Assembly: GCF_001931485.1 (NCBI RefSeq)
Contig: NZ_MSDV01000051.1
Span: forward strand, 1 to 64,000
From: Burkholderia sp. SRS-W-2-2016
GTDB lineage: Bacteria > Pseudomonadota > Gammaproteobacteria > Burkholderiales > Burkholderiaceae
Reading direction: 5' to 3'
Length of the DNA stretch: 64,000 nt
A program made the position numbers and the translations under genes. The notes beneath the pieces are model-generated. The model had not been told where the DNA came from, ran no database searches, and saw only the letters and a program-made list of their open reading frames with translations. The first letter of the stretch is position 1; every line of letters starts with the position of its first letter. Shown here piece by piece: positions 51,364 through 60,742 of this stretch.

Positions 51364-52596
51364 CTAACCCAGCGCCGCTTCCACCGCCCTGACCCGCTCC
51401 TGATGCACGGCGTCCTTGATGCCGGCCGGCGCATCGGCAAGACGCTGCGCAACCGCGCCCGCATCCACTCCCCGCGCGGCCACCAGCGCGACCCGCAAAC
51501 GCTCCGCCTGCGGATAATCGCGCGTCTCGAAGCCCAACCGCCCGCGCGCATCCGACTCGCACGCCTGCAACGCCTCGGCGAAGCGGGCCGGCTTGCGCAT
51601 CGCGTCGCTGCGCTCGAACAGCCGCACCAGCGCGGCCGCGCCCATTTCCATCACGCGATGAATATTGCCGTGCTCGCGCGCGACCAGCAGCGCGAGATCG
51701 CGGCACTCGTTCGGCACGCGCAGCCGTTCGCATAGCGGCTTGAGCAGATCGACGCTGCGGCCTTCGTGGCCGAGGTGACGCGGCAGGATGTCGTCCGGCG
51801 TGGTCGCCTTGCCGAGATCGTGCGTCAGCGCGGCAAACCGCACCGGCAACGCATAACCCTGCTGCGCCGCATGGTCCAACACCATCATCACGTGCACGCC
51901 GGTGTCGACCTCCGGGTGATAGTCGGCGCGCTGCGGCACGCCGAACAGCGCGTCGATCTCCGGCAGAATCCGCGCGAGCGCGCCGCATTCGCGCAGCACG
52001 TCGAACATCCGCGACGGCTTCTTCTCCATCAGCCCGCGCGACACTTCCTGCCACACCCGCTCGGCGACCAGCGCATCGGCCTCGCCGTCGGCGACCATCT
52101 TGCGCATCAGTGCCACGGTTTCCGGCGCGACCGTGAAATCGGCGAAGCGCGCCGCGAAACGCGCGATGCGCAGAATCCGCACCGGATCTTCTAGAAACGC
52201 GTCGCCGACATGGCGAAACAGCTTCGCCTTCAAATCGGCCTGGCCGTTGAACGGATCGATGACCGGCCCGGTCAGCTCGCCGTCCGGGCGCACTTCGCGC
52301 GCCATCGCGTTGATCGTCAGATCGCGGCGCGCGAGGTCTTCCTCGAGCGTCACGTCCGGCGCATAGAAAAACTGGAAGCCGTGATAACCGGCGGCGGTCT
52401 TGCGCTCGGTGCGCGCGAGCGCGTATTCCTCATGCGTCTGCGGATGCAGGAACACCGGAAAGTCCTTGCCGACCGGCCGGTAACCCTGCGCGACCATCTG
52501 CTCCGGCGTCGCGCCGACCACCACGTAATCGCGATCCTGCACCGGCACGCCGAGCAACTCGTCGCGGACCGCGCCGCCAACTGCGTAAATATTCAT
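51364..52596 (-). CDS. cca: CCA tRNA nucleotidyltransferase (multifunctional, with HD domain)
   Basis: 410 residues from the ATG at 52596. It adds the 3'-terminal CCA to tRNA. The nucleotidyltransferase domain starts MNIYAVGGAVRDELLG, with DRDYVVVGA containing the metal-binding Asp residues. RRDLTINAMARE is the template region. The C-terminal HD phosphohydrolase domain has HVMMVLDHAA and ALTHDLGKATTP. The start overlaps the GST stop by 4 bp (ATGA). Confidence 0.94.
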   Translation of the reverse strand: MNIYAVGGAVRDELLGVPVQDRDYVVVGATPEQMVAQGYRPVGKDFPVFLHPQTHEEYALARTERKTAAGYHGFQFFYAPDVTLEEDLARRDLTINAMAREVRPDGELTGPVIDPFNGQADLKAKLFRHVGDAFLEDPVRILRIARFAARFADFTVAPETVALMRKMVADGEADALVAERVWQEVSRGLMEKKPSRMFDVLRECGALARILPEIDALFGVPQRADYHPEVDTGVHVMMVLDHAAQQGYALPVRFAALTHDLGKATTPDDILPRHLGHEGRSVDLLKPLCERLRVPNECRDLALLVAREHGNIHRVMEMGAAALVRLFERSDAMRKPARFAEALQACESDARGRLGFETRDYPQAERLRVALVAARGVDAGAVAQRLADAPAGIKDAVHQERVRAVEAALG

Positions 52597-53246
52597 GGGC
52601 ATTCGTCTTGATAGGGCACTGCGTGCGTTTCCTTGCGCGCGGCGTCGATCCACGCATTGACCGCCGGCAGCGCGGTGAGCCGCTCGACATACGCGGCGGC
52701 CGTCGCCGACAACGCCGGCTTCCACGTGTTGAAGCGCATTGCGACCGGCGCGTACATCGCATCGGCGATGCTGAATTCGCCGAACAGGAACGGGCCGCCG
52801 TAGCTTTGCAGGCAGTCGCCCCAGATCGCCTCGATGCGGGCGATATCGGCCAGCGCGCCCGCGGTCGCGTTCTTACCCGGGAACGACGCGCGGATGTTCA
52901 TCCACATGTTCGAGCGCAATTCGCCGAAGCCCGAATGCATCTCGGCGCTGACGCTGCGCGCATGCGCGCGCGCCGCCGCGTCGCGCGGCCACAGCGCGTG
53001 CTGCGGAAAACGCTCGGCGAGCGTTTCGGCGATCGCCAGTGAATCCCACACCGGCTGACCAGCATCGTCGATCAGGCACGGCACCTTGCCGGGCCCGCGC
53101 GGCGCGAGGGCGCGGATCTTCGCATTGGTGTCCGCCTCGTTCAGATGGATCAGCACTTCGTCGAACGGGATGCCGAAGTGCTTGAGCAGCAGCCACGGCC
53201 GCATCGACCACGACGAATAGTTCTTGTCACCAATGAGCAGCTTCAT
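52593..53246 (-). CDS. glutathione S-transferase family protein
   Basis: 217 residues. The thioredoxin-like N-terminal domain begins MKLLIGDKNYSSWSMRPWLL with the catalytic Ser (S-x-W-S), followed by GKVPCLIDDAGQPVWDSLAI with the conserved cis-Pro and SNAIL-like Ser. An all-helical C-terminal domain follows. The physiological substrate is unknown. It overlaps cca (ATGA) and follows the NDUFA9-like gene by 32 bp. Confidence 0.91.
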   Translation of the reverse strand: MKLLIGDKNYSSWSMRPWLLLKHFGIPFDEVLIHLNEADTNAKIRALAPRGPGKVPCLIDDAGQPVWDSLAIAETLAERFPQHALWPRDAAARAHARSVSAEMHSGFGELRSNMWMNIRASFPGKNATAGALADIARIEAIWGDCLQSYGGPFLFGEFSIADAMYAPVAMRFNTWKPALSATAAAYVERLTALPAVNAWIDAARKETHAVPYQDECP

Positions 53247-53278
53247 GCGTTGCCTGAAAGTGAATGGAGAAGAAGACT

Positions 53279-54232
53279 TCAGCGCCCGGCGCTGGCGCGG
53301 AACGAGTCGAGCCGCGAACCCCTGGACGCGCCGGTGAGATAGGTCGGCACGATCGCCTCGATGCTGGCCGGTTCGATCCCGAGTTCGGGCGCGAGCGGCC
53401 CGCTCAGGATGTTCGGGACTTTCATCGAGTCGAGATTGTCGCGCGAAATCACCGGTTCGCCGGGCGCCATCTCGAAGCTGAGCGCCTGCAGGCGGGCCAG
53501 CGGTTCGGGCAAGCGGATGATGCGCGCATGCTTGCCGATCACGTCGCCGCAGTAGGACACCAGGTCTTCGAGCGTATAGACGGTCGGGCCGCCGAGTTCA
53601 TAGGTGCGGCCGGTGGCGGCATCGAGATCGAGCACGTTGGCGATCGCCTTCGCGACGTCGCCGACGAAGACCGGCTGGAACTGCGCATCCGGCATCGCGA
53701 GCGGAATGGCCGGAAACACCCGTTGCAGGAACGCGAACTTGTTGAGGAACGCGTCCTCGGGGCCGAACACGACCGACGGCCGGAAGATCGTCCACGCGAC
53801 GCTGCCGCCGTGCACCGCTTTCTCGCCGTCGCCCTTCGAGCGCGCGTACATGCTAGGGCCGTTCGAATTTGCGCCGAGCGCGCTCAGATGAATCAGCCGA
53901 TGCACGCCCTTGCCTTCGCACGCGGCGACGATGCGCGTGGGCAGCTCGACGTGCGCGCGCGCGAACGCTTCGCCGTACGGTTTGCCGCGTTTGGAGTTCA
54001 GCACCCCGACGAGGTTGATTACGCAATCGGCGCCCTCGACGAAGCGCGCAAGCTGCACCGGATCGAACACGTCGGTTTCGATCACGTCGATGGGCAGCAT
54101 GGTGAGATGGCGCGCGTTGTAGCGGCGCCGGGTGGCGACGCGCACGTCCTTGCCGAGTTCGACGAGCGCATTGACGACGTAGCTGCCGATAAAACCGGAG
54201 CCGCCGATGACCGCGATAGCTTGATGTCGCAT
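53279..54232 (-). CDS. complex I NDUFA9-like NAD(P)-binding protein
   Basis: 317 residues of atypical short-chain dehydrogenase / epimerase fold. The N-terminus MRHQAIAVIGGSGFIGSYVV carries the NAD(P)-binding G-x-x-G-x-x-G, and VINLVGVLNSKRG, then HLSALGANSNGPSMYARSKG, fit the NDUFA9 family. No catalytic Tyr-x-x-x-Lys of the usual kind is prominent. It is probably a quinone-system or epimerase-like accessory protein; the function is not established. Confidence 0.87.
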   Translation of the reverse strand: MRHQAIAVIGGSGFIGSYVVNALVELGKDVRVATRRRYNARHLTMLPIDVIETDVFDPVQLARFVEGADCVINLVGVLNSKRGKPYGEAFARAHVELPTRIVAACEGKGVHRLIHLSALGANSNGPSMYARSKGDGEKAVHGGSVAWTIFRPSVVFGPEDAFLNKFAFLQRVFPAIPLAMPDAQFQPVFVGDVAKAIANVLDLDAATGRTYELGGPTVYTLEDLVSYCGDVIGKHARIIRLPEPLARLQALSFEMAPGEPVISRDNLDSMKVPNILSGPLAPELGIEPASIEAIVPTYLTGASRGSRLDSFRASAGR

Positions 54233-54323
54233 TTTCGACTCCCTGATGGAAGCCGCGGCAACGGCTGATGAGACGCGCCGCGGTGCGGGCTCGCAAGACC
54301 CGGCGACCGCGGCGGCACGGCGC

Positions 54324-56297
54324 TTACGGTGCGATGTAACCCAGACGCGCCTTCAGCGATTGCGGACGGCCTTCGAACAATGCCGCGTAGTAGACCGTGT
54401 TGGACAACACATTCTTTACGTAGTCGCGCGTTTCCTGGAACGGGATCGCCTCGGCGAAGATCGCGCCTTCGACCGGACGTTGCAGCGACTGCCGCCAGTT
54501 GCGCGGACGGCCCGGACCGGCGTTGTAGCCGGCGGTGGCCAGCACGGCCGAACCGTCGAACTGATTGTAGATCATCGCCAGGTAGTTGGTGCCGAGCAGG
54601 ATGTTGGTGTTGATGTCGTTCATCTGCTCGCGCGACACCGGGCCCAGACCGATCTTTTTGGCGACCAGTTGCGCGGTGGCCGGCATCAGCTGCATCAGCC
54701 CGCCCGCGCCGACTTCGGAGCGCGCGTTGATGATAAAGCGCGATTCCTGGCGGATCAGCCCGTACGCCCACTCGATGTCGAGCCCGCTCGACTGCGCGTC
54801 GCGCTCGACGATATCGCGGAACGGCGACAGATAGCGCAACGAGAAATCGTGCTCGGTCTTCGTACGGTCCGCGGTGTTGACGGTGCGGTCGTACAGCTGG
54901 ATCCGGCGCGCGTATTCGGCGGCCGCGAGCAGTTGCCGGTCGCTCATCTGGCGCAGCGGCCAGTTCCATTCGCGATTGCCTTCGAGCCGCAGATTCAGCG
55001 CGTAGAAACGCTGTGCGAGATCGAAGCCCGGAGTGGCGCCGGCCTGCTGGATTTCGGCGTCGGTGACCGTGGTCTTCGGCGGCACGGTGATCTTCTGGCC
55101 GAGTTCTTCTGCGGCGAGCTGGCCGTAGAAGTTGAAGTTCTGCGCGATCGACTGGAATTCCTGGTTGGCCGTGTCGACGTCGCCGGCCTGCTTGAGCGCG
55201 CGCGCGTGCCAGTACACCCACGACGGCTGCTTGCGCAGCCCTTCGGGCATCTGCTCGATCGACCAGCGCACCATGTTCCAGTCGCCGGCGAGCAGCGCGC
55301 TGCGGGTGCGCCATTCATACGCGGGATTGGACAGCGGCGCGTTGGCCGACAGCCGGAACCAGTCGACCGCGCCCGGCACCTGCTTGACCGCCGCCTGATA
55401 GCCAATCGTGCCCCAGCCGATCGCCCGCTCCGGCGAATTCAGCGACGGCGCGACCGAGGCGAAGGTAGCCGCCGCCATCGCCGGATCGTTGCGCGCCATC
55501 CGGGTGATCGCGAGCAGCGCCAGCTGATGCGACTGCGAATCGGCGCCGACGCCGCGCGCGAGCAGCAGCGGCGGCGTATTGACCGCCTGGCTGAACGCGA
55601 CCGGGTCGGGTGCCTGGTCGCCGAGCGCGTCGACCAGCTTGCTGCCGGTGCTGGTGTAGTTCTGTTCGTACGCGAGGCGGATCTGCTGCCAGATGTCGTC
55701 GCTGCTGAACTGACGATTGACGCCGAGCACCGTGATCAGATCGACGCAGCCGTCGCCGTACCACTTCGGATCGACCAGCAGGCCGCGCGCCGCGTCCGCG
55801 ACGTTCTCGCCGCGCGATGCGCGCGATTCGAGCGCGTAGCACTTGACCTGGGTGTCGTCGTTGAGCACGAACAGCGGGTACTGCTGGTCGAAGTTACGCC
55901 AGTCGTGGCGCGTGCCGAGCACGGTCAGATAGTCGTTGCGCATCCGGTCGGCGATCGCCTGGCCGTCGTACTTCTGCAGGAACGCGAGCACCGGCGCGTC
56001 CGGCGCGTCGACCCGCGCATGGCCGCCCGAATCGAACAGCTGCGGCTTGATCTGGAAGTACTCCAGATACGACGGCGCCGGATAGTCCGGAATCATGCTC
56101 GCGAGCTGGGCCGCGCGCGGGGCGTCGTTCTTGCGCGCGGCCTCGCGAAGCTGAACGAAGATCTGGTCGTCGTTCGCATTCGTGAGCTGCGAGATCGGGA
56201 GAGGTTTGACGGCCGAAGCGGTGCTGCACGCGACGAGCGCCGCGGCGGCCAGCGCGATACCGGCTGCGCGATATACTCGAAAAAGGCGTTTTGACAT
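54324..56297 (-). CDS. soluble lytic murein transglycosylase (Slt70-like)
   Basis: 657 residues from the ATG at 56297. Signal peptide MSKRLFRVYRAAGIALAAAA with lipobox LVAC. A long superhelical U-shaped region of alpha-helical repeats (about 40-480) precedes the SLT catalytic domain: YGLIRQESRFIINARSEVGA with catalytic Glu, then GGLMQLMPATAQLVAKKIG and NILLGTNYLAMIYNQFDG. This is the Slt70 layout. Its start is only 20 bp from the divergent start of the cyclo-ligase gene. Confidence 0.93.
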   Translation of the reverse strand: MSKRLFRVYRAAGIALAAAALVACSTASAVKPLPISQLTNANDDQIFVQLREAARKNDAPRAAQLASMIPDYPAPSYLEYFQIKPQLFDSGGHARVDAPDAPVLAFLQKYDGQAIADRMRNDYLTVLGTRHDWRNFDQQYPLFVLNDDTQVKCYALESRASRGENVADAARGLLVDPKWYGDGCVDLITVLGVNRQFSSDDIWQQIRLAYEQNYTSTGSKLVDALGDQAPDPVAFSQAVNTPPLLLARGVGADSQSHQLALLAITRMARNDPAMAAATFASVAPSLNSPERAIGWGTIGYQAAVKQVPGAVDWFRLSANAPLSNPAYEWRTRSALLAGDWNMVRWSIEQMPEGLRKQPSWVYWHARALKQAGDVDTANQEFQSIAQNFNFYGQLAAEELGQKITVPPKTTVTDAEIQQAGATPGFDLAQRFYALNLRLEGNREWNWPLRQMSDRQLLAAAEYARRIQLYDRTVNTADRTKTEHDFSLRYLSPFRDIVERDAQSSGLDIEWAYGLIRQESRFIINARSEVGAGGLMQLMPATAQLVAKKIGLGPVSREQMNDINTNILLGTNYLAMIYNQFDGSAVLATAGYNAGPGRPRNWRQSLQRPVEGAIFAEAIPFQETRDYVKNVLSNTVYYAALFEGRPQSLKARLGYIAP

Positions 56298-56317
56298 CGT
56301 TGTTTCTGGAGCGCGAA

Positions 56318-56917
56318 TTGGACCAAAGCATAGCACGCAACCCCGTCCCGATAACGAAAAAGGCATTGCGCCAGAGGCTCCTGGAAGCCCGGCTGCAAGC
56401 GGCTTCCAGGCCGGCTGTGAATGCCGCGCTGGGGCGTCGCGTGCTCGATGTGCTGAAGCACTTCGGGGTGCCGAGCGTGGGTTTTTACTGGCCGCTCGCC
56501 GGCGAGTTCGACGCGCGGGGCCCGGTGTCGATCTGGCTCGCCGGCAACGACAGCCGCGAGGCAAGTCTGCCGATCATTAAAGAGCGCGGCACCGCGCTCG
56601 AGTTCCACGCGTGGCACCCGCAGGTGCCGATGCGCATCGGCCATCACAAGATCGCCGAGCCGACGTCCGGGCGCATGGTGGTGCCCGACCTGCTGTTCGT
56701 GCCCTGCGTCGGTTTCGATGCCGACTGCTACCGGCTCGGCTACGGCGGCGGCTATTACGACCGCACGCTGGCCTCCTGGCCGGCGGCCGCGAAGCCGGTC
56801 ACGGTCGGCATCGCGTATGACGCGTGTCGCATCGACGCACTGCAGCGCGAGGCGCACGACATCCCGCTCGATCTGATCGTCACCGAGACGGGTTTTCATC
56901 CGGGCCTGCCGGAGTGA
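56318..56917 (+). CDS. 5-formyltetrahydrofolate cyclo-ligase
   Basis: 199 residues if the TTG at 56318 is used; a GGAG lies 7 nt upstream and supports it. An alternative TTG at 56291 would overlap the divergent transglycosylase start. It converts 5-formyl-THF to 5,10-methenyl-THF using ATP. Signature residues are KKALRQRLLEARL at the N-terminus and the C-terminal motif LGYGGGYYDRTLA, with VPCVGFDADCYRLGYGGG around it. Translation of the N-terminus is uncertain, the rest is clear. Confidence 0.9.
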   Translation: MDQSIARNPVPITKKALRQRLLEARLQAASRPAVNAALGRRVLDVLKHFGVPSVGFYWPLAGEFDARGPVSIWLAGNDSREASLPIIKERGTALEFHAWHPQVPMRIGHHKIAEPTSGRMVVPDLLFVPCVGFDADCYRLGYGGGYYDRTLASWPAAAKPVTVGIAYDACRIDALQREAHDIPLDLIVTETGFHPGLPE

Positions 56918-57111
56918 GCCGCCGCCATTGCCGCCATTGCCGCTAGGCGGGCGTGCGATAACGCGCGCCCAACGCATTGCACCGCCGTGCGGCCTCGCCA
57001 ATCCGCTGGTTTGATCATGTACGCTTCAGTTATCGCCGATCCCGCGCCGGACCTGCGCCAATCCGCCGCGCGGTCCGCTTCTTCCGCCGACTCGACCCGG
57101 GCCGTCCAGCC

Positions 57112-57765
57112 ATGAGCCAACCCCGTATCTTTCCGCTTGGCGATAACGCGCTGATGTGCGTCGCGCCGCCCCCTGCCACGCTCGACTGCCAGCGGCGCGT
57201 GTGGGCCGCGGCCAGCGCCGCGCGCGACTGGCCGCCAGTACTCGAAGTGGTGCCCGGCATGAACAATCTGACGCTCGTGTTCGACCCGCTCGACACCGAC
57301 GGCGACGCGCTCGCCGCCCAGCTGCTGGCCGCCTGGCAAGCGGCGGACGAGACCGCCGCGCCCACCCGCGAAGTCGAGGTGCCGGTCCAGTACGGCGGCG
57401 AGTTCGGCCCCGATCTGCAAGCGGTGGCCGAGCACACCGGGCTGAGCGCGCGCGAGGTCGTCGAGCGTCATGCGGGCGGCGACTACGTGGTGTTCTTCCT
57501 CGGCTTCCAGCCGGGCTTCGCCTATATGGGCGGCCTCGAAGCCGCGCTGCACACGCCGCGCCGAGCGTCGCCGCGGCTCGAAGTGGCGGCCGGCTCGGTC
57601 GGCATCGGCGGCGAGCAGACCGGCATTTATCCGGCGGTGTCGCCCGGCGGCTGGCAGTTGATCGGCCGCACCGAGGTGCCGCTGTTCGATCCGCTGCGCC
57701 GGCCCCCCACCCTGCTGCAACCGGGCGACCGGGTGCGCTTCACGATCGCGGGGATGCACGCATGA
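57112..57765 (+). CDS. pxpB: 5-oxoprolinase subunit PxpB
   Basis: 217 residues from the ATG at 57112. PxpB (KipI-like) and PxpC form the ATP-hydrolysing part of the prokaryotic 5-oxoprolinase, which opens 5-oxoproline (pyroglutamate) to glutamate. The family motif LGFQPGFAYMGGLEAALHTPRR is present, followed by GSVGIGGEQTGIYPAVSPGGWQ. Translation overlaps pxpC as ATGA. Confidence 0.93.
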   Translation: MSQPRIFPLGDNALMCVAPPPATLDCQRRVWAAASAARDWPPVLEVVPGMNNLTLVFDPLDTDGDALAAQLLAAWQAADETAAPTREVEVPVQYGGEFGPDLQAVAEHTGLSAREVVERHAGGDYVVFFLGFQPGFAYMGGLEAALHTPRRASPRLEVAAGSVGIGGEQTGIYPAVSPGGWQLIGRTEVPLFDPLRRPPTLLQPGDRVRFTIAGMHA

Positions 57766-58814
57766 TCGACGTGATCCGCGCGGGTCTGCAGACCACCATT
57801 CAGGACCTCGGCCGCCACGGCTACCGCCATCTCGGTGTCGCGATGGGCGGGGCGCTCGATCGTCTGTCGCTCGAAGTCGGCAATCGGCTGGTCGGCAACC
57901 GGCCCGACGCGGCCGGCCTCGAAATCACCTTCGGTCCGACCGTGCTGCGCTTTCTGCGCGCGACCCGGGTCGCGATCACCGGCACCGACTTCGGCGCGAC
58001 GCTCGACGGCAAGCCGGTCTATTCCTGGTGGAGCCTGCCGGTGCAAGCCGGCCAGGAACTGGTGCTGAACGCGGCGAAGCGCGGGATGCGCGGCTACGTG
58101 TGCGTGGCCGGCGGCATCGACGTGCTGCCGGTGCTCGGCTCGCGCGGCACCGACCTCGCCGGCCATTTCGGCGGCCTCGGCGGGCGCGCGCTCGTCGACG
58201 GCGACCGGCTGCCGGTCGGCGCGCCACCGCAGCGCAGCCAGCTCGGCTTCGCGCCGGAGGCACCCGAGTTCGGCGTGAAAGCGCCCGTGCTGTGCAAGTT
58301 CGTGCAGGTGCACGAACCGCTGCGGCGCGGCCGGCATCCGTCGGGGGTGCCGTGGGCGGTGCCGATCCGGGTGCTGCGCGGCCCCGAATACGACAGCTTC
58401 ACCGACGCCGCGCAGCAGTCGTTCTGGGCCGACGAATGGCTGGTCACGCCAAACAGCAACCGGATGGGCTACCGGCTCGCCGGCACCGAACTGACCCGCG
58501 CGCACAAGAGCGATCTGCTGTCGCACGCGGTGTTGCCCGGCACGATCCAGGTGCCGCCGAACGGCCAGCCGATCGTGCTGATGAGCGACGCGCAGACCAC
58601 CGGCGGCTATCCGAAGATCGGCGCGGTGATCCAGGCCGATCTGTGGAAGCTCGCGCAGGTGCGGCTGAACGCGGCGGTGCGCTTTATCCCGACGACGCCC
58701 TACGAGGCGCGTCACGCATTACTGGAAGAACGCGCGTATCTGCGGCAGATCGACGCCGCGATCGCGATGCATGAAGAGCGTTGCGCGCGCCGGGCGGCGC
58801 TCGCGACGCGGTAA
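57762..58814 (+). CDS. pxpC: 5-oxoprolinase subunit PxpC
   Basis: 350 residues, a KipA/biotin-dependent carboxylase-like domain protein. The opening IRAGLQTTIQDLGRHGYRHL, then GVAMGGALDRLSLEVGNRLV, is diagnostic. ATP-binding and substrate regions (YVCVAGGIDVLPVLGSRGTD, TTGGYPKIGAVI) are intact. It is sandwiched between pxpB and pxpA as in most genomes. Confidence 0.93.
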   Translation: MIDVIRAGLQTTIQDLGRHGYRHLGVAMGGALDRLSLEVGNRLVGNRPDAAGLEITFGPTVLRFLRATRVAITGTDFGATLDGKPVYSWWSLPVQAGQELVLNAAKRGMRGYVCVAGGIDVLPVLGSRGTDLAGHFGGLGGRALVDGDRLPVGAPPQRSQLGFAPEAPEFGVKAPVLCKFVQVHEPLRRGRHPSGVPWAVPIRVLRGPEYDSFTDAAQQSFWADEWLVTPNSNRMGYRLAGTELTRAHKSDLLSHAVLPGTIQVPPNGQPIVLMSDAQTTGGYPKIGAVIQADLWKLAQVRLNAAVRFIPTTPYEARHALLEERAYLRQIDAAIAMHEERCARRAALATR

Positions 58815-58834
58815 CACGAAGGAGAGGAATCACC

Positions 58835-59587
58835 ATGGAAATCGATCTGAATGCCGATCTCGGCGAAGGCTGCGGCTCCGACGAGGCGCTGCTCGACCTC
58901 GTCAGCTCGGCCAACATCGCGTGCGGCTGGCATGCGGGCGGCCCCAACGCGATGCGCGACTGCGTGCGCTGGGCCGTGCAAAAAGGCGTGTCGATCGGCG
59001 CGCATCCGAGCTTCAACGATCCGGAGAATTTCGGCCGCAAGGAAATGGACCTGCCCGCGCAGGACATTTACGCGGGCGTGCTGTACCAGCTCGGCGCGCT
59101 GTCGGCGATCGCGCAGGCCGAGGGCGGACGCATCGCGCACGTGAAGCCGCACGGCGCGCTGTACAACCAGGCCGCGCGCGACGAGAAGATCGCCGATGCG
59201 ATCGTGTCGGCGGTGCATGACTTCGATCCGTCGGTCGCGGTGTTCGCGCTGGCGGGCAGCGGGCTGGTGAGCGCCGCGCGCAATGCGGGTCTGACCGCAA
59301 TCGAGGAAGTGTTCGCCGACCGCGGCTATCGCGCCGACGGTTCGCTGGTGCCGCGCAAGGAGCCGGGCGCGCTGCTCGACGACGAGGACCTCGTGCTCGA
59401 ACGCACGCTGGCGATGATTCGCGAGCAGCGGGTGCAGTCGGTCGATGGGCAGTGGGTGCCGTTGAATGCGCAGACCATTTGTCTGCATGGCGACGGGCCG
59501 CATGCGCTCGCGTTCGCGCGGCGGATTCGCGCGGCGCTCGAGGCGGCTGGGATCGACGTGCATGCGGCGAGTTCGGCGCGGGTTTGA
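58835..59587 (+). CDS. pxpA: 5-oxoprolinase subunit PxpA (LamB/YcsF family)
   Basis: 250 residues from the ATG at 58835, with the ribosome-binding site AAGGAGAG. The sequence opens MEIDLNADLGEGCGSDEALL and continues SSANIACGWHAGGP and VKPHGALYNQAA; these are YcsF signatures with conserved His/Asp. PxpA supplies the ring-opening part of the reaction together with PxpB and PxpC. The C-terminal half includes AEEVFADRGYRADGSLV-like residues (EEVFADRGYRADGSLVPR) and NAQTICLHGDGPHAL. Confidence 0.94.
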   Translation: MEIDLNADLGEGCGSDEALLDLVSSANIACGWHAGGPNAMRDCVRWAVQKGVSIGAHPSFNDPENFGRKEMDLPAQDIYAGVLYQLGALSAIAQAEGGRIAHVKPHGALYNQAARDEKIADAIVSAVHDFDPSVAVFALAGSGLVSAARNAGLTAIEEVFADRGYRADGSLVPRKEPGALLDDEDLVLERTLAMIREQRVQSVDGQWVPLNAQTICLHGDGPHALAFARRIRAALEAAGIDVHAASSARV

Positions 59588-59953
59588 GTTTTGCCGCGCG
59601 CCTGGGCTTCGGCGCGTGCGTGAGCAGCGCAGCCGAGCGTAAGCAGTTGCGCGGTTGAGCGCCCGGGCGGCGGACCGCTCGCGTCGCCCCGATCCAGACC
59701 GCGCCCCTCGCCCCAAGTAGACCCGCATCACCGCTTCAACGCCCCGCTTCGCCGCGGGGCGTTTTGCCAGCAGCAGCGCCTTTGCTTTCGCGGCGCGCGC
59801 GGCAAACCACGGCTTGCCCACGCATCCGCCGTACCGATTCTGAGAGTTCAACGCGGCCGCAGAGCCGCGGCAGCAAGCCGGCACGCCAACCCGGTGCGCC
59901 GGTTCACCTCAGCCGCCAGCCGCGGCGAAGTCGAATCACTCAAGGAGATACTG
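59588..59953. other. intergenic region with terminator-like hairpin between pxpA and the DUF969 gene
   Basis: 366 bp. At 59738-59766 AACGCCCCG and CGGGGCGTT form a 9-bp stem followed by TTTTG, a weak intrinsic terminator. The remainder is GC-rich and without a gene. The ribosome-binding site AAGGAGATA precedes the start at 59954. The permease genes may therefore have their own promoter. Confidence 0.5.
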
Positions 59954-60742
59954 ATGCAGACAACCGTCAGTTTGTGGCCGCTTATCGGTGTGGCCGTCAT
60001 CATCGTTGGCTTTCTGTTGCGCTTCAATCCGATGCTGATCGTCGCGGTCGCCGCGATCGTCACCGGCTTCGCCGCGCATTTCCCCCCTGAAAAAATCCTC
60101 GCGCTGATCGGCACGGGTTTCATCAAGACCCGCAATATCCCGCTGATCATCCTGTTGCCGCTCGCGGTGATCGGCTTGCTGGAGCGGCACGGCTTGCGCG
60201 AGCGCGCGCAGGCGTGGATCGGCAGCATCAAGGCGGCCACCGCCGGGCGTCTGCTGATCGTCTATCTGGCGGTGCGCGAGCTGACCGCCGCGGCCGGGTT
60301 AACCGGGCTCGGCGGCCATCCGCAGATGGTCCGTCCGCTGATCGCGCCGATGGCCGAAGGCGCGACCGAAAACCGCTTCGGCAAGATCGGCGACGCGGTG
60401 CGCTTCCGCCTGCGCGCATTCGCCGCGGCGACCGACAACGTCGGCCTGTTCTTCGGCGAAGACGTGTTCGTCGCGTTCGGCGCGATCGTGCTGATGACCA
60501 CCTTCCTGAAGGAGGCGGGGATCATCGTCGAACCGCTGCACGTCGCGGTGTGGGGGATTCCGACCGCGATTAGCGCGTTCATCGTGCATGGCTTCCGGCT
60601 GTGGCTGCTCGACCGCTGGCTCGAACGCGAGTTGCGCGGCAGCCGGCCCGGAGGCAGTGCGGGCGCGGCGAGTTCTTCGTCCACCACTTCTTCGACGCCC
60701 ACTACGCGCGCCACGAAGTCCGCCACCGGAGACGAAGCATGA
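59954..60742 (+). CDS. DUF969 membrane protein (permease component)
   Basis: 262 residues from the ATG at 59954, with about six hydrophobic segments (LWPLIGVAVIIVGFLLRFNP; LIILLPLAVIGLLERHGLRE). The segments ELTAAAGLTGLGGHPQMVRP and RAFAAATDNVGLFFGEDVFV are typical of DUF969. The C-terminal 30 residues are Ser/Thr-rich and cytoplasmic. It pairs with the overlapping DUF979 gene; DUF969/DUF979 pairs are commonly adjacent to 5-oxoprolinase genes and are presumed to transport 5-oxoproline or a related compound. Confidence 0.87.
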   Translation: MQTTVSLWPLIGVAVIIVGFLLRFNPMLIVAVAAIVTGFAAHFPPEKILALIGTGFIKTRNIPLIILLPLAVIGLLERHGLRERAQAWIGSIKAATAGRLLIVYLAVRELTAAAGLTGLGGHPQMVRPLIAPMAEGATENRFGKIGDAVRFRLRAFAAATDNVGLFFGEDVFVAFGAIVLMTTFLKEAGIIVEPLHVAVWGIPTAISAFIVHGFRLWLLDRWLERELRGSRPGGSAGAASSSSTTSSTPTTRATKSATGDEA

